A DNA stretch of 64,000 bases from Catillopecten margaritatus gill symbiont (GTDB lineage Bacteria > Pseudomonadota > Gammaproteobacteria > PS1 > Pseudothioglobaceae): contig CP138327.1 of the NCBI GenBank assembly GCA_037956075.1, positions 248,001-312,000 on the forward strand, read 5' to 3'. Below the pieces are notes generated by a model. The model searched no databases, had not been told where the DNA came from, and saw nothing but the letters and a program-made list of their open reading frames with translations. The translations under genes were made by a program, and so were the position numbers. This document shows, piece after piece, positions 1-8,751 of this stretch. How positions within the stretch are numbered: position 1 is the stretch's first letter; each line of letters opens with the position of its first letter.

Positions 1-760
1 ACGGCATACAAACTCGACAACGCTAAATATCAGCGTTACAGCAAATTCAAACGCTGCCATAATGGCAAATTTTGTGCCAGGTCAAGGCGGACTTAATGCT
101 AACGAGATGTTAGTAAAAGCGTTAAAGGCTTACATTTTACTAGAGGTTTATCCACAATACGATTTTCACAATTCCATTGAAGCGATTACAGCACTCGGCA
201 AAAAAGATACCTTTGTAGTTTCGATGAACAGCTTTAAAGATGAGGTGATTTCAGAATATTCGGATGTTTTATTGCCAATTTCTGCTTTTTATGAAACTTC
301 AGGGTCACATGTGAATGTTGAAGGTACTGTGCAAACATTTGCAGCAGCAGTTAACGCACCAAGTGAGGTAAAGCCCGCTTGGAAAGTCTTAAAAGTATTG
401 GCGGATTTATTGGAGTTACCAGGTTTTCACTTTACGAATTCTACCCAAGTAACTGATGAAATTTCACATCAAAAGCACAAATACAATACGGTTACAAGCA
501 ATATTGACATCAAAGTTAAACGCGGTGTAAATGTGATTTGGCAGCATTCACCTTATGCAGTGGATGTATTGTCAAGACATGCAAAGTCATTGCAGGCGAC
601 TAATATTGGTCAAATGCACAGTGCTTCTATGAACAAAGCCACAGCAAAAAAACTAGAAATTAAAGAAGATAAATATTTGGATTTACCAGTGGTTATTAGT
701 GAATTAGTGGCAAATAATTGCGTCTTTGTCAATGCAAATCAAGCAACGGGAGGACAGTGA
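1..760 (+). CDS. nuoG: NADH-quinone oxidoreductase subunit G, C-terminal part
   Basis: The reading frame is open from base 2 and the start lies upstream of the window, so only the C-terminal 250 or so residues are present. NuoG is the large iron-sulfur and molybdopterin-oxidoreductase-like subunit of the peripheral arm of respiratory Complex I. The visible part carries the family's molybdopterin-fold tail (a stretch reading [19 protein letters not shown], as in the cofactor-domain region of this fold). The stop codon TGA overlaps the nuoH start as TGATG, so the two genes are translationally coupled. nuoH, I, J, K, L, M and N follow on the same strand, which makes the assignment firm even though the N-terminal cluster ligands are not visible. 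Confidence 0.9.
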   Translation, partial: RHTNSTTLNISVTANSNAAIMANFVPGQGGLNANEMLVKALKAYILLEVYPQYDFHNSIEAITALGKKDTFVVSMNSFKDEVISEYSDVLLPISAFYETSGSHVNVEGTVQTFAAAVNAPSEVKPAWKVLKVLADLLELPGFHFTNSTQVTDEISHQKHKYNTVTSNIDIKVKRGVNVIWQHSPYAVDVLSRHAKSLQATNIGQMHSASMNKATAKKLEIKEDKYLDLPVVISELVANNCVFVNANQATGGQ

Positions 761-1824
761 TGGCGGATTTCTGGCTATGGATACACGCATTAATTCCTTG
801 GTTTGATGGGGCAATTGCAACGGTTTTGATTATCTTGATTAAAGCCATTGCCGTGGTAGGTCCGCTAATGTTGGTGGTGGCTTATTTCACTTACGCAGAG
901 CGCAAAGTGATTGGCTATATGCAATTGCGTATTGGACCTAACCGTGTGGGTCCAAAAGGCTGGTTACAACCAATTGCGGATGCGTTGAAACTCATGACCA
1001 AGGAAATTATTTTCCCAAGCAAGGCAAATATTTATCTATTTTTATTAGCCCCTGTGTTGGCAATTGCCCCTGCAATTGCAATCTGGGCGGTCATTCCTTT
1101 TGACGAAGGACTATATGTGGCTAACTTAGACATCAGTTTATTGTATGTGATGGCGATTGGTTCGGTGGGTGTTTACGGTATTATTTTGGCAGGTTGGGCA
1201 TCGAATTCTAAGTACCCATTGTTGGGTGCACTGCGTAGTGCATCGTTATTAGTGTCGTATGAAATTGTGATTGGTTTTGCTCTGGTAACAGTAGTGATGA
1301 TTGCAGGTAGTGTTAATCTGAACGACATCGTGATGGCACAAAAGGGCAGTATTTTAAATTGGTATTGGATACCTTTATTTCCAATGATGATTATCTTTTT
1401 CATCTCGGCTTTGGTGGAAACCAATCGTGCCCCATTTGATGTGGTAGAAGGCGAATCAGAAATTGTGGGCGGCACGCATGTTGAGTATTCAGGGATGACT
1501 TTTGCGGTATTTTTCTTAGCAGAATATGCCAATATGATTTTCATGGCGGTATTGGCAGTGATTTTATTCTTTGGTGGTTGGCACTCTCCGTTTGAAGGTA
1601 TTGCTTACTTGGGGGCAGGTTTTGCTTGGGTGCCAGGCATTATTTGGCTGCTGGCTAAAACTACTTTCTTTATGTTTTTGTATTTGTGGGTGCGTGCGAC
1701 TTTTCCTCGTTTTCGTTATGACCAAATTATGCGTTTATCGTGGAAAGTATTTTTACCATGGACGATTGCATGGATTTTTGTCGTCGCACTAATGACACAA
1801 CTTAAAATAGGACCTTGGTTCTAG
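760..1824 (+). CDS. nuoH: NADH-quinone oxidoreductase subunit H
   Basis: Membrane subunit of Complex I that sits at the junction of the peripheral and membrane arms and forms part of the quinone chamber. The 354-residue protein is strongly hydrophobic with about eight membrane segments and contains the conserved stretches [20 protein letters not shown] and [19 protein letters not shown], which are hallmarks of NuoH/ND1. I chose the ATG at 760 because it has a strong GGGAGGA ribosome-binding site and overlaps the nuoG stop; a longer reading from 718 adds 14 non-conserved residues. Length is normal for the family. Confidence 0.97.
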   Translation: MADFWLWIHALIPWFDGAIATVLIILIKAIAVVGPLMLVVAYFTYAERKVIGYMQLRIGPNRVGPKGWLQPIADALKLMTKEIIFPSKANIYLFLLAPVLAIAPAIAIWAVIPFDEGLYVANLDISLLYVMAIGSVGVYGIILAGWASNSKYPLLGALRSASLLVSYEIVIGFALVTVVMIAGSVNLNDIVMAQKGSILNWYWIPLFPMMIIFFISALVETNRAPFDVVEGESEIVGGTHVEYSGMTFAVFFLAEYANMIFMAVLAVILFFGGWHSPFEGIAYLGAGFAWVPGIIWLLAKTTFFMFLYLWVRATFPRFRYDQIMRLSWKVFLPWTIAWIFVVALMTQLKIGPWF

Positions 1825-1840
1825 GGGTTTGGAGTAATTT

Positions 1841-2335
1841 ATGATTGATAATATTAAAAAATTAGTAAAAGATTTCAGTCTTGCCGAGTTGCGTGGGGGT
1901 ATGAAAATTACCGCTAAGGAAATGGTTAATAAGAAAATTACCGTTCAATTCCCCGAGGAAAGGACACCAATTTCCCCCCGTTTTAGAGGTTTGCATGCAT
2001 TGCGTCGTTACCCAAATGGGGAAGAACGATGTATTGCGTGTAAATTGTGCGAAGCCGTTTGCCCTGCAAATGCGATTACGATTGAGTCGGAAATGCGTAA
2101 AGACGGTTCGCGTCGCACCACGCAATATGATATTGATTTATTTAAGTGTATTTTTTGTGGTTTTTGTGAAGAGGCTTGTCCTGTGGATGCGATTGTTGAA
2201 ACCCAAATTTTTGATTACGCCTTTGTGGATTCAAGAGAAGGCAGTATTGTTGATAAGGCGCATTTGTTAGAAATCGGCGATAACAATGAAAAGGCGATTA
2301 GCGAAGCGAAAGCAGAAGACGCCCCGTATAGATAG
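1841..2335 (+). CDS. nuoI: NADH-quinone oxidoreductase subunit I (two 4Fe-4S clusters)
   Basis: Ferredoxin-like subunit that carries clusters N6a and N6b and passes electrons from the peripheral arm toward the quinone site. Two complete CxxCxxCxxxCP motifs are visible, [12 protein letters not shown] near residue 60 and [12 protein letters not shown] near residue 100. The 164-residue length is typical of the family. A GGAG ribosome-binding site lies a few bases upstream of the ATG. It is 16 bases from nuoH and 8 bases from nuoJ, inside one operon. Confidence 0.97.
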   Translation: MIDNIKKLVKDFSLAELRGGMKITAKEMVNKKITVQFPEERTPISPRFRGLHALRRYPNGEERCIACKLCEAVCPANAITIESEMRKDGSRRTTQYDIDLFKCIFCGFCEEACPVDAIVETQIFDYAFVDSREGSIVDKAHLLEIGDNNEKAISEAKAEDAPYR

Positions 2336-2343
2336 GTATTGAT

Positions 2344-2961
2344 ATGACATATGACCAAATATTATTTTATGTTTTTGCGTTTTGGTTCATTGCCAGTTCA
2401 TTGGCAATGATTTTCTCTCGTAACGCAGCAAAAGCCGTGCTATTTTTGATTTTAGCGTTCTTCTCAGCAGCCAGTATTTGGCTTTTACTTGAAGCGGAAT
2501 TTTTGGCGATTACCTTGATATTGGTGTATGTTGGTGCAGTGATGGTGTTGTTTTTATTCGTGATCAAAATGTTGAATATTGATAAATCTACTTTGCGTGC
2601 AAAGTTTGCAGGTTATTTGCCCCTTGGTTTGGTTGTGGCAGCGATTATTGTTGCTGAAATGGTGTTGGTCTTGGGTTCTAATCAATTTGGTTTAGACATA
2701 GTGGCAGCACCCGCAAGACACGCAGCAGATTACAGTAATATCACCGTTTTGGCGTTACAACTTTATACGGAATATGTTTATCCATTTGAATTGGCAGCGG
2801 TGTTGTTGTTGATTGCGATTATTGCGGCGATTACCTTGGTGCATCGTAATGAAGTTAATCGTAAAACTCAAAATATTGCTGAACAGGTAGCAGTGCAAGC
2901 CAAAGACAGAATGCGTTTGGTGTCAATTACCACGCCGAACAAGGAGAAAGATAATGATTAG
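2344..2961 (+). CDS. nuoJ: NADH-quinone oxidoreductase subunit J
   Basis: Small membrane subunit of Complex I, homologous to ND6, with about five transmembrane segments. The region [20 protein letters not shown] contains the pi-bulge helix conserved in NuoJ. The protein has 205 residues; the last 35 or so are hydrophilic, which is common in proteobacterial NuoJ. Its end overlaps the start of nuoK by 8 bases, so translation of the two is likely coupled. Confidence 0.95.
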   Translation: MTYDQILFYVFAFWFIASSLAMIFSRNAAKAVLFLILAFFSAASIWLLLEAEFLAITLILVYVGAVMVLFLFVIKMLNIDKSTLRAKFAGYLPLGLVVAAIIVAEMVLVLGSNQFGLDIVAAPARHAADYSNITVLALQLYTEYVYPFELAAVLLLIAIIAAITLVHRNEVNRKTQNIAEQVAVQAKDRMRLVSITTPNKEKDND

Positions 2962-3259
2962 TTTGAGTGATTATTTAATTCTAAGTGCCATCATTTTTTG
3001 CATTGGCTTGGTTGGTATTTTTGTCAACCGAACTAATATTATTACCTTGTTAATGTGCGTTGAGTTGATTTTGGTGGCAGTGAATACCAATTTTATCGCT
3101 TTCTCGCATTTTTTAGGCAATGAAGCAGGGCAAATTTTCGTTTTCTTTATTTTAACAGTAGCCGCCGCCGAAGTTGCGATTGGATTGGCAATTCTCACTT
3201 TATTATTTAGAAATAAAGGTAGTATTGATGTCGATGTTACCAACAGTTTGAAGGGGTAG
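2954..3259 (+). CDS. nuoK: NADH-quinone oxidoreductase subunit K
   Basis: ND4L-like proton-channel subunit of Complex I with three transmembrane helices in 101 residues, the normal length. The conserved acidic residues appear in [17 protein letters not shown] (helix 2) and [20 protein letters not shown] (helix 3). The gene overlaps nuoJ by 8 bases. In most operons nuoL follows directly; here two unrelated small genes lie between them. Confidence 0.96.
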   Translation: MISLSDYLILSAIIFCIGLVGIFVNRTNIITLLMCVELILVAVNTNFIAFSHFLGNEAGQIFVFFILTVAAAEVAIGLAILTLLFRNKGSIDVDVTNSLKG

Positions 3260-3262
3260 GGT

Positions 3263-3532
3263 ATGCCAGTTATTTCAATGTTTTATGGAATGATTGTTCA
3301 AATGTTTTATTTGGACAATCAAAAACATAATGCACCACATATTCATGTTAATTATGCTGAATACGATGTTGTATTGTCTATTCCAGAAGGCGAAGTTTTG
3401 GCGGGAGAAATGCCCAGTAAAAAATTAAAACTTATTTCAGCGTGGATAGAAATTCATCAAGAAGATTTAATGGCAGATTGGCGATTGGCGATTGATGGAA
3501 ATCCACCTTTTAAAATTAAACCACTTACATAG
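3263..3532 (+). CDS. DUF4160 domain protein inserted in the nuo operon
   Basis: An 89-residue protein with the DUF4160 signature: a hydrophobic start, then the motif HNAPHIHVNYAEYDVVLSI followed by G(E)V(L)AGEMPSKKLKLISAWIE. Members of this family are small soluble proteins almost always encoded next to a DUF2442 protein, as here, and the pairs behave like mobile two-gene cassettes similar to toxin-antitoxin modules; the biochemical role is not established. It starts 3 bases after nuoK and its stop is 1 base before the next start, so it would be transcribed with Complex I. The first 15 residues look duplicated (MFYGMIVQMFYLD). Confidence 0.85.
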   Translation: MPVISMFYGMIVQMFYLDNQKHNAPHIHVNYAEYDVVLSIPEGEVLAGEMPSKKLKLISAWIEIHQEDLMADWRLAIDGNPPFKIKPLT

Positions 3533-3533
3533 T

Positions 3534-3770
3534 ATGCTAAAAGTTATAGAAGTTAAAGCAAATGAAAATTACACGCTTGATGTTAAACTATCAAATGGTA
3601 TGGAAGGCTTGTTTGATGTTAAGCCCTATATGGATAAAGGCGTTTTTAAACAATTAAAGGATAAAGGCATTTTTAAGAATGTTTATCCTCAATCTGTGGG
3701 TATTGCTTGGCACACAGGGCAGGATTTATCAGCTGATACTATTGAGTACGGCTTATTGAAAAGGCACTAA
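3534..3770 (+). CDS. DUF2442 domain protein, partner of the DUF4160 gene
   Basis: A 78-residue protein matching the DUF2442 pattern: an N-terminal strand (MLKVIEVKANENYTLDVKLS), an SNG turn followed by FDVKPYM, and the C-terminal block VGIAWHTGQDLSADTIEYG. I chose the ATG immediately after the upstream stop codon; a longer reading from 3492 lies wholly inside the preceding gene. DUF2442 proteins commonly pair with DUF4160 and are suspected of acting as the antitoxin-like or DNA-contacting member, but this is unproven. The gene ends 2 bases before nuoL. Confidence 0.85.
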   Translation: MLKVIEVKANENYTLDVKLSNGMEGLFDVKPYMDKGVFKQLKDKGIFKNVYPQSVGIAWHTGQDLSADTIEYGLLKRH

Positions 3771-3772
3771 TT

Positions 3773-3820
3773 ATGGAAAATATATATTTAATAATCATGG
3801 AAAACATATATTTAACAATT
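3773..3820 (+). repeat. 24-bp tandem duplication at the nuoL start
   Basis: Two adjacent 24-bp copies (3773-3796 and 3797-3820) differ at only three positions and each begin with an ATG followed by codons for ENIYL. They are in frame, so the nuoL N-terminus reads MENIYLIIMENIYLTI. Either ATG could serve as the start. The duplication sits exactly at the downstream junction of the inserted DUF4160/DUF2442 pair. Confidence 0.8.
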
Positions 3821-5758
3821 GCACTGGCACCTTTAGCTGGTGCTGTTATCGCTGGCTTTTTTGGTAGGGCACTTGGACGCAATGCCACACACACGATTAC
3901 GATTTTTGGCGTGCTAGTTTCTACGGTATTAGCGTTGATGGTCTTTGATGTGCATGTGTTAAAAGGGGGTGAAGTTTTCAATCAAAACCTTTATACTTGG
4001 ATGCAAATCGGCAGTTTAAATATCAGCGTTGGTTTCTTAGTTGATAATTTGACTGCTGTTATGTTGGTAGTGGTGTCCTTCGTTTCTTTGATGGTACACA
4101 TTTACACCATTGGCTATATGAATCACGACAAAGATTACACCAAATTTTTCAGTTACATCTCACTCTTTACCTTCTCGATGTTTATGTTGGTGATGAGTAA
4201 TAACTTTATGCAATTATTCTTCGGTTGGGAAGCAGTAGGGTTGGTTTCTTACCTGTTAATTGGTTTTTGGCATCACAAAGAAAGTGCCGTTGAAGCCAAT
4301 TTAAAAGCCTTTTTAGTTAATCGTGTCGGCGACTTTGGTTTTTTATTGGGCATCGGTTTGGTCTTAGCATTCAGCGGTTCATTAGACTATGCAGAAGTGT
4401 TTGCCAACCTAAATAACACCATGAATCAAACGCTTTGGGGTATGGATTTAATCACGGTAGTTTGTCTGTTGTTATTCGTTGGTGCGATGGGCAAATCGGC
4501 ACAAGTGCCACTCCATGTTTGGCTACCAGGTTCAATGGAAGGACCCACCCCAATTTCAGCTTTAATTCACGCAGCGACCATGGTAACCGCAGGTATCTTT
4601 ATGGTTTCTCGTATGTCGCCGATGTTTGAAATGAGCGATGTGGCACTCACAGTGGTGATGGTGATTGGCGCGATTACAGCCCTGTTTATGGGCTTACTCG
4701 GTATTGTGCAAAATGACATTAAAAAAGTGGTGGCGTATTCAACCCTTTCACAACTCGGCTATATGACCGTTGCTTTGGGTGTAAGTGCTTATTCAGTCGC
4801 AATTTTCCACTTGATGACACACGCATTCTTTAAGGCATTATTATTCTTAGGCGCAGGTTCGGTGATTGTAGCAATGCACCATGAGCAAGACATTCGCAAA
4901 ATGGGCGGCTTAAAAAAATACCTACCAATTACTTATTGGACGGGTTTAATTGGCACCTTAGCACTCATCGGTTTCCCAGGTTTCTCAGGTTTTTATTCAA
5001 AAGATATGATTATCGAAGCCGTGCATTTCTCTAATCTACCCTTTTCGGGCTGGGTTTATTATGCGGTAATTGCCGGTGTCTTTATTACCGCTTTTTATTC
5101 ATTCAGAATGTTTTTCTTGGTCTTCCACGGCGAGTCGCGCGTCAAGCACGAAACCGCTAGACACTTACACGAATCTCCATTGTCAATCACATTCCCATTA
5201 ATGATGTTGGCAATTCCTTCGGCAATTATTGGCTACTTCACCATCGAACCAATGTTGTTCCAAGGTTGGTTAGATGACGCCATTACTGTAACAGCAGAAC
5301 ACAATGCAGTGAGTAAACTCAGCCATGAATTTCACAGTGCTTTAGCGATGATTTCCCACGCCGTTCAAACCCTACCATTCTGGATGATGGTCGGCGGTAT
5401 CATATCAGCATGGGCATTCTCACTCTATAGGACACAATGGGCAGATTGGGTGCAGAGCAAATTCTCAGCGGTTGATTATGTGTTGAAATCGTTATATGGT
5501 TTTGACCGTTTCAATGAAATTGTATTCGTTAACGGCATTAAAAAACTCGGTAATGTTTTATGGAAAGTATCCGATTCAACCGTGATTGATTCAATGTTGG
5601 TGAATGGCAGTGCCAGATTTGTCGGCTTCATCGGCTCAATAGTTCGCCCAATTCAGACAGGCTATGTTTATCACTACGCCTTTTTTATGATATTTAGTTT
5701 GTTAATTATTTTAACTTGGACGCTGTTTATGGGCGACAAGCCACTACTCGAGATTTAA
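3773..5758 (+). CDS. nuoL: NADH-quinone oxidoreductase subunit L
   Basis: Largest antiporter-like proton-pumping subunit of Complex I, at the distal end of the membrane arm, with the long lateral helix near its C-terminus. The 661-residue protein shows the Mrp-type core: FFGWEAVGLVSYLLIGFW near residue 150, VPLHVWLPGSMEGPTPISAL around 245-265 and the discontinuous helix region VVAYSTLSQLGYM near 320. Length is normal. The start is ambiguous because the first eight codons are duplicated; the second ATG at 3797 gives the more usual N-terminus. The stop is 2 bases before nuoM. Confidence 0.96.
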   Translation: MENIYLIIMENIYLTIALAPLAGAVIAGFFGRALGRNATHTITIFGVLVSTVLALMVFDVHVLKGGEVFNQNLYTWMQIGSLNISVGFLVDNLTAVMLVVVSFVSLMVHIYTIGYMNHDKDYTKFFSYISLFTFSMFMLVMSNNFMQLFFGWEAVGLVSYLLIGFWHHKESAVEANLKAFLVNRVGDFGFLLGIGLVLAFSGSLDYAEVFANLNNTMNQTLWGMDLITVVCLLLFVGAMGKSAQVPLHVWLPGSMEGPTPISALIHAATMVTAGIFMVSRMSPMFEMSDVALTVVMVIGAITALFMGLLGIVQNDIKKVVAYSTLSQLGYMTVALGVSAYSVAIFHLMTHAFFKALLFLGAGSVIVAMHHEQDIRKMGGLKKYLPITYWTGLIGTLALIGFPGFSGFYSKDMIIEAVHFSNLPFSGWVYYAVIAGVFITAFYSFRMFFLVFHGESRVKHETARHLHESPLSITFPLMMLAIPSAIIGYFTIEPMLFQGWLDDAITVTAEHNAVSKLSHEFHSALAMISHAVQTLPFWMMVGGIISAWAFSLYRTQWADWVQSKFSAVDYVLKSLYGFDRFNEIVFVNGIKKLGNVLWKVSDSTVIDSMLVNGSARFVGFIGSIVRPIQTGYVYHYAFFMIFSLLIILTWTLFMGDKPLLEI

Positions 5759-5760
5759 TT

Positions 5761-7266
5761 ATGGAAAGCACTTTACTTAGTTTATTAATTTGGTTACCAA
5801 TTTTCGGTGGCGGACTGCTTATCTTGTTAGGTAACGAGCGTGTTACAACGGCTCGTTGGGTGGGTTTGGCGATTTCAATTTTGGTATTTGTGATGTCGCT
5901 CAGTTTGTGGACGGGTTTTGATTCATCGACGCATTTGATGCAGTTTGTTGAAAAAAGTACTTGGATTTCACAGTTTAATATCCATTATCATTTAGGCGTT
6001 GATGGTATTTCAATGCCATTGATTATTCTAACAACTTTCACAACCATCTTGGTGATTGGTGCGGGTTGGGAAGTGATTAAAAAACGCCCAGCCCACTATA
6101 TCGCAGCGTTCTTAATGATGGAAGGTTTGATTATCGGTGTTTTTTCATCCCTTGATGCGATTTTGTTTTATGCTTTTTGGGAGGCATCATTAATTCCAAT
6201 GTTATTGATTGTCGGTATTTGGGGGGGCGATAACCGTGTGTATGCGGCGATTAAATTCTTCTTATATACTTTTCTGGGTTCGGTATTTATGTTGGTATCG
6301 CTGATTTATATGTATAACAAAGGTGGTTCATTCTCAATCTTAGATATGCACAATCTCAGTCTGAGTGCAACAGAGCAGGCGTGGATTTTCTGGGCATTCT
6401 TTATGGCATTTGCGGTGAAAGTACCGATGTTCCCCGTTCATACTTGGTTGCCTGATGCGCATGTTCAAGCGCCAACGGGTGGCTCGGTTATCTTAGCAGC
6501 CATTATGTTGAAAATGGGTGGCTACGGCTTCTTTCGTTTTTCATTGCCAATCACGCCTGATGCCTCTTTACAATTCTCAGAAGTCATTATTATTTTGTCA
6601 CTCATTGCCATTGTTTATATCGGCTTCGTGGCATTAGTGCAACGGGATATGAAAAAACTCATCGCTTATTCTTCAATCTCACATATGGGTTTTGTTACTT
6701 TGGGTGTGTTTGCTTTATTCCTAGCCTATCAGCCAGACAACCCAGAAGGGGCGTTATTAGGGCTTGAAGGGGCAATGGTGCAGATGATTTCACATGGCTT
6801 TATTTCAGCGGCGATGTTCCTTGTAGTTGGTGTCCTGTATGACCGTTTGCACTCAAGAGAGATTTCAACTTATGGCGGCGTAATTAATTCTATGCCGAAA
6901 TTCACAGGGTTTGCTGTGTTATTTGCAATGGCAAATGCAGGTTTACCAGGTACTTCAGGTTTTGTTGGTGAGTTTATGGTTATTCTCGGTGCTGTGCAAG
7001 CCAATATTTGGTATGCCGTTTTAGCAGCAACCACGCTGATTGTCGGTGCGGCTTATACTTTGTGGATGGTTAAACGCGTCTTTTGGGGTAAGATTACCAA
7101 TCCTGCGGTAGCAACATTGAGCGATATTAATACCCGAGAATTTTTTATTTTGGCAATTTTGGCACTTGCGGTATTGATGATGGGCTTGTATCCACAACCC
7201 GTGATTGATGCGATACACACCTCGGTTAATCATTTATTGCAACAAGCATTAACCTCTAAATTGTAA
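5761..7266 (+). CDS. nuoM: NADH-quinone oxidoreductase subunit M
   Basis: ND4-like antiporter subunit of Complex I with about 14 membrane helices. The conserved block FHLGVDGISMPLIILT-type sequence (YHLGVDGISMPL), FYAFWEASLIPMLLIVGIWG with the essential glutamate, and VPMFPVHTWLPDAHVQAPTG are all present. The ATG two bases after the nuoL stop gives a 501-residue protein of normal length; an upstream in-frame start lies inside nuoL and is unlikely. Confidence 0.97.
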   Translation: MESTLLSLLIWLPIFGGGLLILLGNERVTTARWVGLAISILVFVMSLSLWTGFDSSTHLMQFVEKSTWISQFNIHYHLGVDGISMPLIILTTFTTILVIGAGWEVIKKRPAHYIAAFLMMEGLIIGVFSSLDAILFYAFWEASLIPMLLIVGIWGGDNRVYAAIKFFLYTFLGSVFMLVSLIYMYNKGGSFSILDMHNLSLSATEQAWIFWAFFMAFAVKVPMFPVHTWLPDAHVQAPTGGSVILAAIMLKMGGYGFFRFSLPITPDASLQFSEVIIILSLIAIVYIGFVALVQRDMKKLIAYSSISHMGFVTLGVFALFLAYQPDNPEGALLGLEGAMVQMISHGFISAAMFLVVGVLYDRLHSREISTYGGVINSMPKFTGFAVLFAMANAGLPGTSGFVGEFMVILGAVQANIWYAVLAATTLIVGAAYTLWMVKRVFWGKITNPAVATLSDINTREFFILAILALAVLMMGLYPQPVIDAIHTSVNHLLQQALTSKL

Positions 7267-7278
7267 GGGAGAATTATT

Positions 7279-8733
7279 ATGAATACATTCCAATTTGATA
7301 CTTCTTCACTTCTGCTGGCAATGCCAGAAATATTTTTATTAAGTGCCATTGTGGTCATCTTATTATTAGATTTATTTTTAACCAAACCCTTCAAACAAGT
7401 TACTTATTACTTAACGCAAATCAGTTTATTCATCACAGGCATATTGGCCTTTAACTTAATCGGACACCCCGAAACCATTATCTTTAGCAATTCATTTGTC
7501 CTAGACGATATGGCATCGGTGTTCAAAGTCTTTATGATGGGCGCGGCAATGGTGGCAATGGTCTATTCTCGTCATTACCTCACCCAACATTCTTTATTCC
7601 AAGGCGAATACTTTGTTTTAGTAATGTTGTCCATACTGGGTATGATGGTCATGGTTTCAGGCTATAGTTTATTAACTTTGTATCTTGGTTTGGAAATTTT
7701 ATCTTTATCACTCTACACTCTAATCGCCATCGCCCGTAATAGAGCAAACGCGGTTGAAGCAGCATTAAAATATTTTGTCCTTGGTGCCATCGCATCAGGC
7801 TTGTTACTCTACGGTATGAGTATGGTTTACGGCATCAGTGGCAGTCTCAATATCAGTGAAATTGCCACCTTCGCCAACAGCGCCACTTTGGCATCAAGAG
7901 AGACCTTAATACTCAACTTCGGCTTAGTTTTCTTAGTCATCGGTATCGCCTTCAAACTCGGCGCTGTGCCATTCCATATGTGGGTACCCGATGTTTATCA
8001 AGGCGCACCCACTTCCGTTACCATGTTCATTTCCACCGTGCCAAAACTCGCCGCTGTTGCCATGCTAGTGCGTTTATTGATTGACGGCTTAGGTGCAATG
8101 CAACCGTATTGGTCAGATTTATTTATGGTATTAGCAGTCCTCTCCATTGCCCTCGGTTCAGTCGTTGCGTTAATGCAAACCAACATCAAACGCATGCTGG
8201 CATATTCCACTATTTCACACATCGGTTTCGTCTTATTAGGCTTTGCAACTGGCGTAATTAGCGGTTATGGCGCCGCTGTTTTCTACATTTTGGTTTATGT
8301 ATTAATGAGTTTGGCAGCCTTCGGCGTCATCATCTTGCTCAACAAAAAAGGCTTTGAAGCCGATTCAATCAGCGATTACAAAGGGCTTAGCAGTCACTCC
8401 CCTTGGTTCGCTTTAGTCATGTTGGCGATTATGCTCTCTATGGCAGGTGTGCCACCCTTCATCGGCTTCTACGCAAAATTATTCATCTTACAACAAGTGA
8501 TTTCTGCCGGTATGCTCACGGTGGCAATCATTGCCGTGGTCTTTGCGGTGATTAGTGCTTACTATTACCTGCAAATCATTAAATCAATGTATTTCGAAGA
8601 TGCAGATAATGACAAAGCAGTTGTTAGCGCACCGATGGATATGCAATTGGTTTTGTCGATTAATGCCATCTTGATTTTAGTTGTTGGCATATTCCCTGAC
8701 TTTTGGATGAAATTAGCTTTGTCTTTATTTTAA
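7279..8733 (+). CDS. nuoN: NADH-quinone oxidoreductase subunit N
   Basis: ND2-like antiporter subunit of Complex I, 484 residues. Visible family features are the helix LTLYLGLEILSLSLYTLIA with the key glutamate, GAVPFHMWVPDVYQGAPTSV, and IKRMLAYSTISHIGFVLLG. A GGGAG ribosome-binding site precedes the ATG. This is the last gene of the nuo operon; the next gene begins only 18 bases downstream on the same strand and I see no terminator between them, so read-through is possible. Confidence 0.97.
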   Translation: MNTFQFDTSSLLLAMPEIFLLSAIVVILLLDLFLTKPFKQVTYYLTQISLFITGILAFNLIGHPETIIFSNSFVLDDMASVFKVFMMGAAMVAMVYSRHYLTQHSLFQGEYFVLVMLSILGMMVMVSGYSLLTLYLGLEILSLSLYTLIAIARNRANAVEAALKYFVLGAIASGLLLYGMSMVYGISGSLNISEIATFANSATLASRETLILNFGLVFLVIGIAFKLGAVPFHMWVPDVYQGAPTSVTMFISTVPKLAAVAMLVRLLIDGLGAMQPYWSDLFMVLAVLSIALGSVVALMQTNIKRMLAYSTISHIGFVLLGFATGVISGYGAAVFYILVYVLMSLAAFGVIILLNKKGFEADSISDYKGLSSHSPWFALVMLAIMLSMAGVPPFIGFYAKLFILQQVISAGMLTVAIIAVVFAVISAYYYLQIIKSMYFEDADNDKAVVSAPMDMQLVLSINAILILVVGIFPDFWMKLALSLF

Positions 8734-8751
8734 AATTCTTTTAATAAAAAA

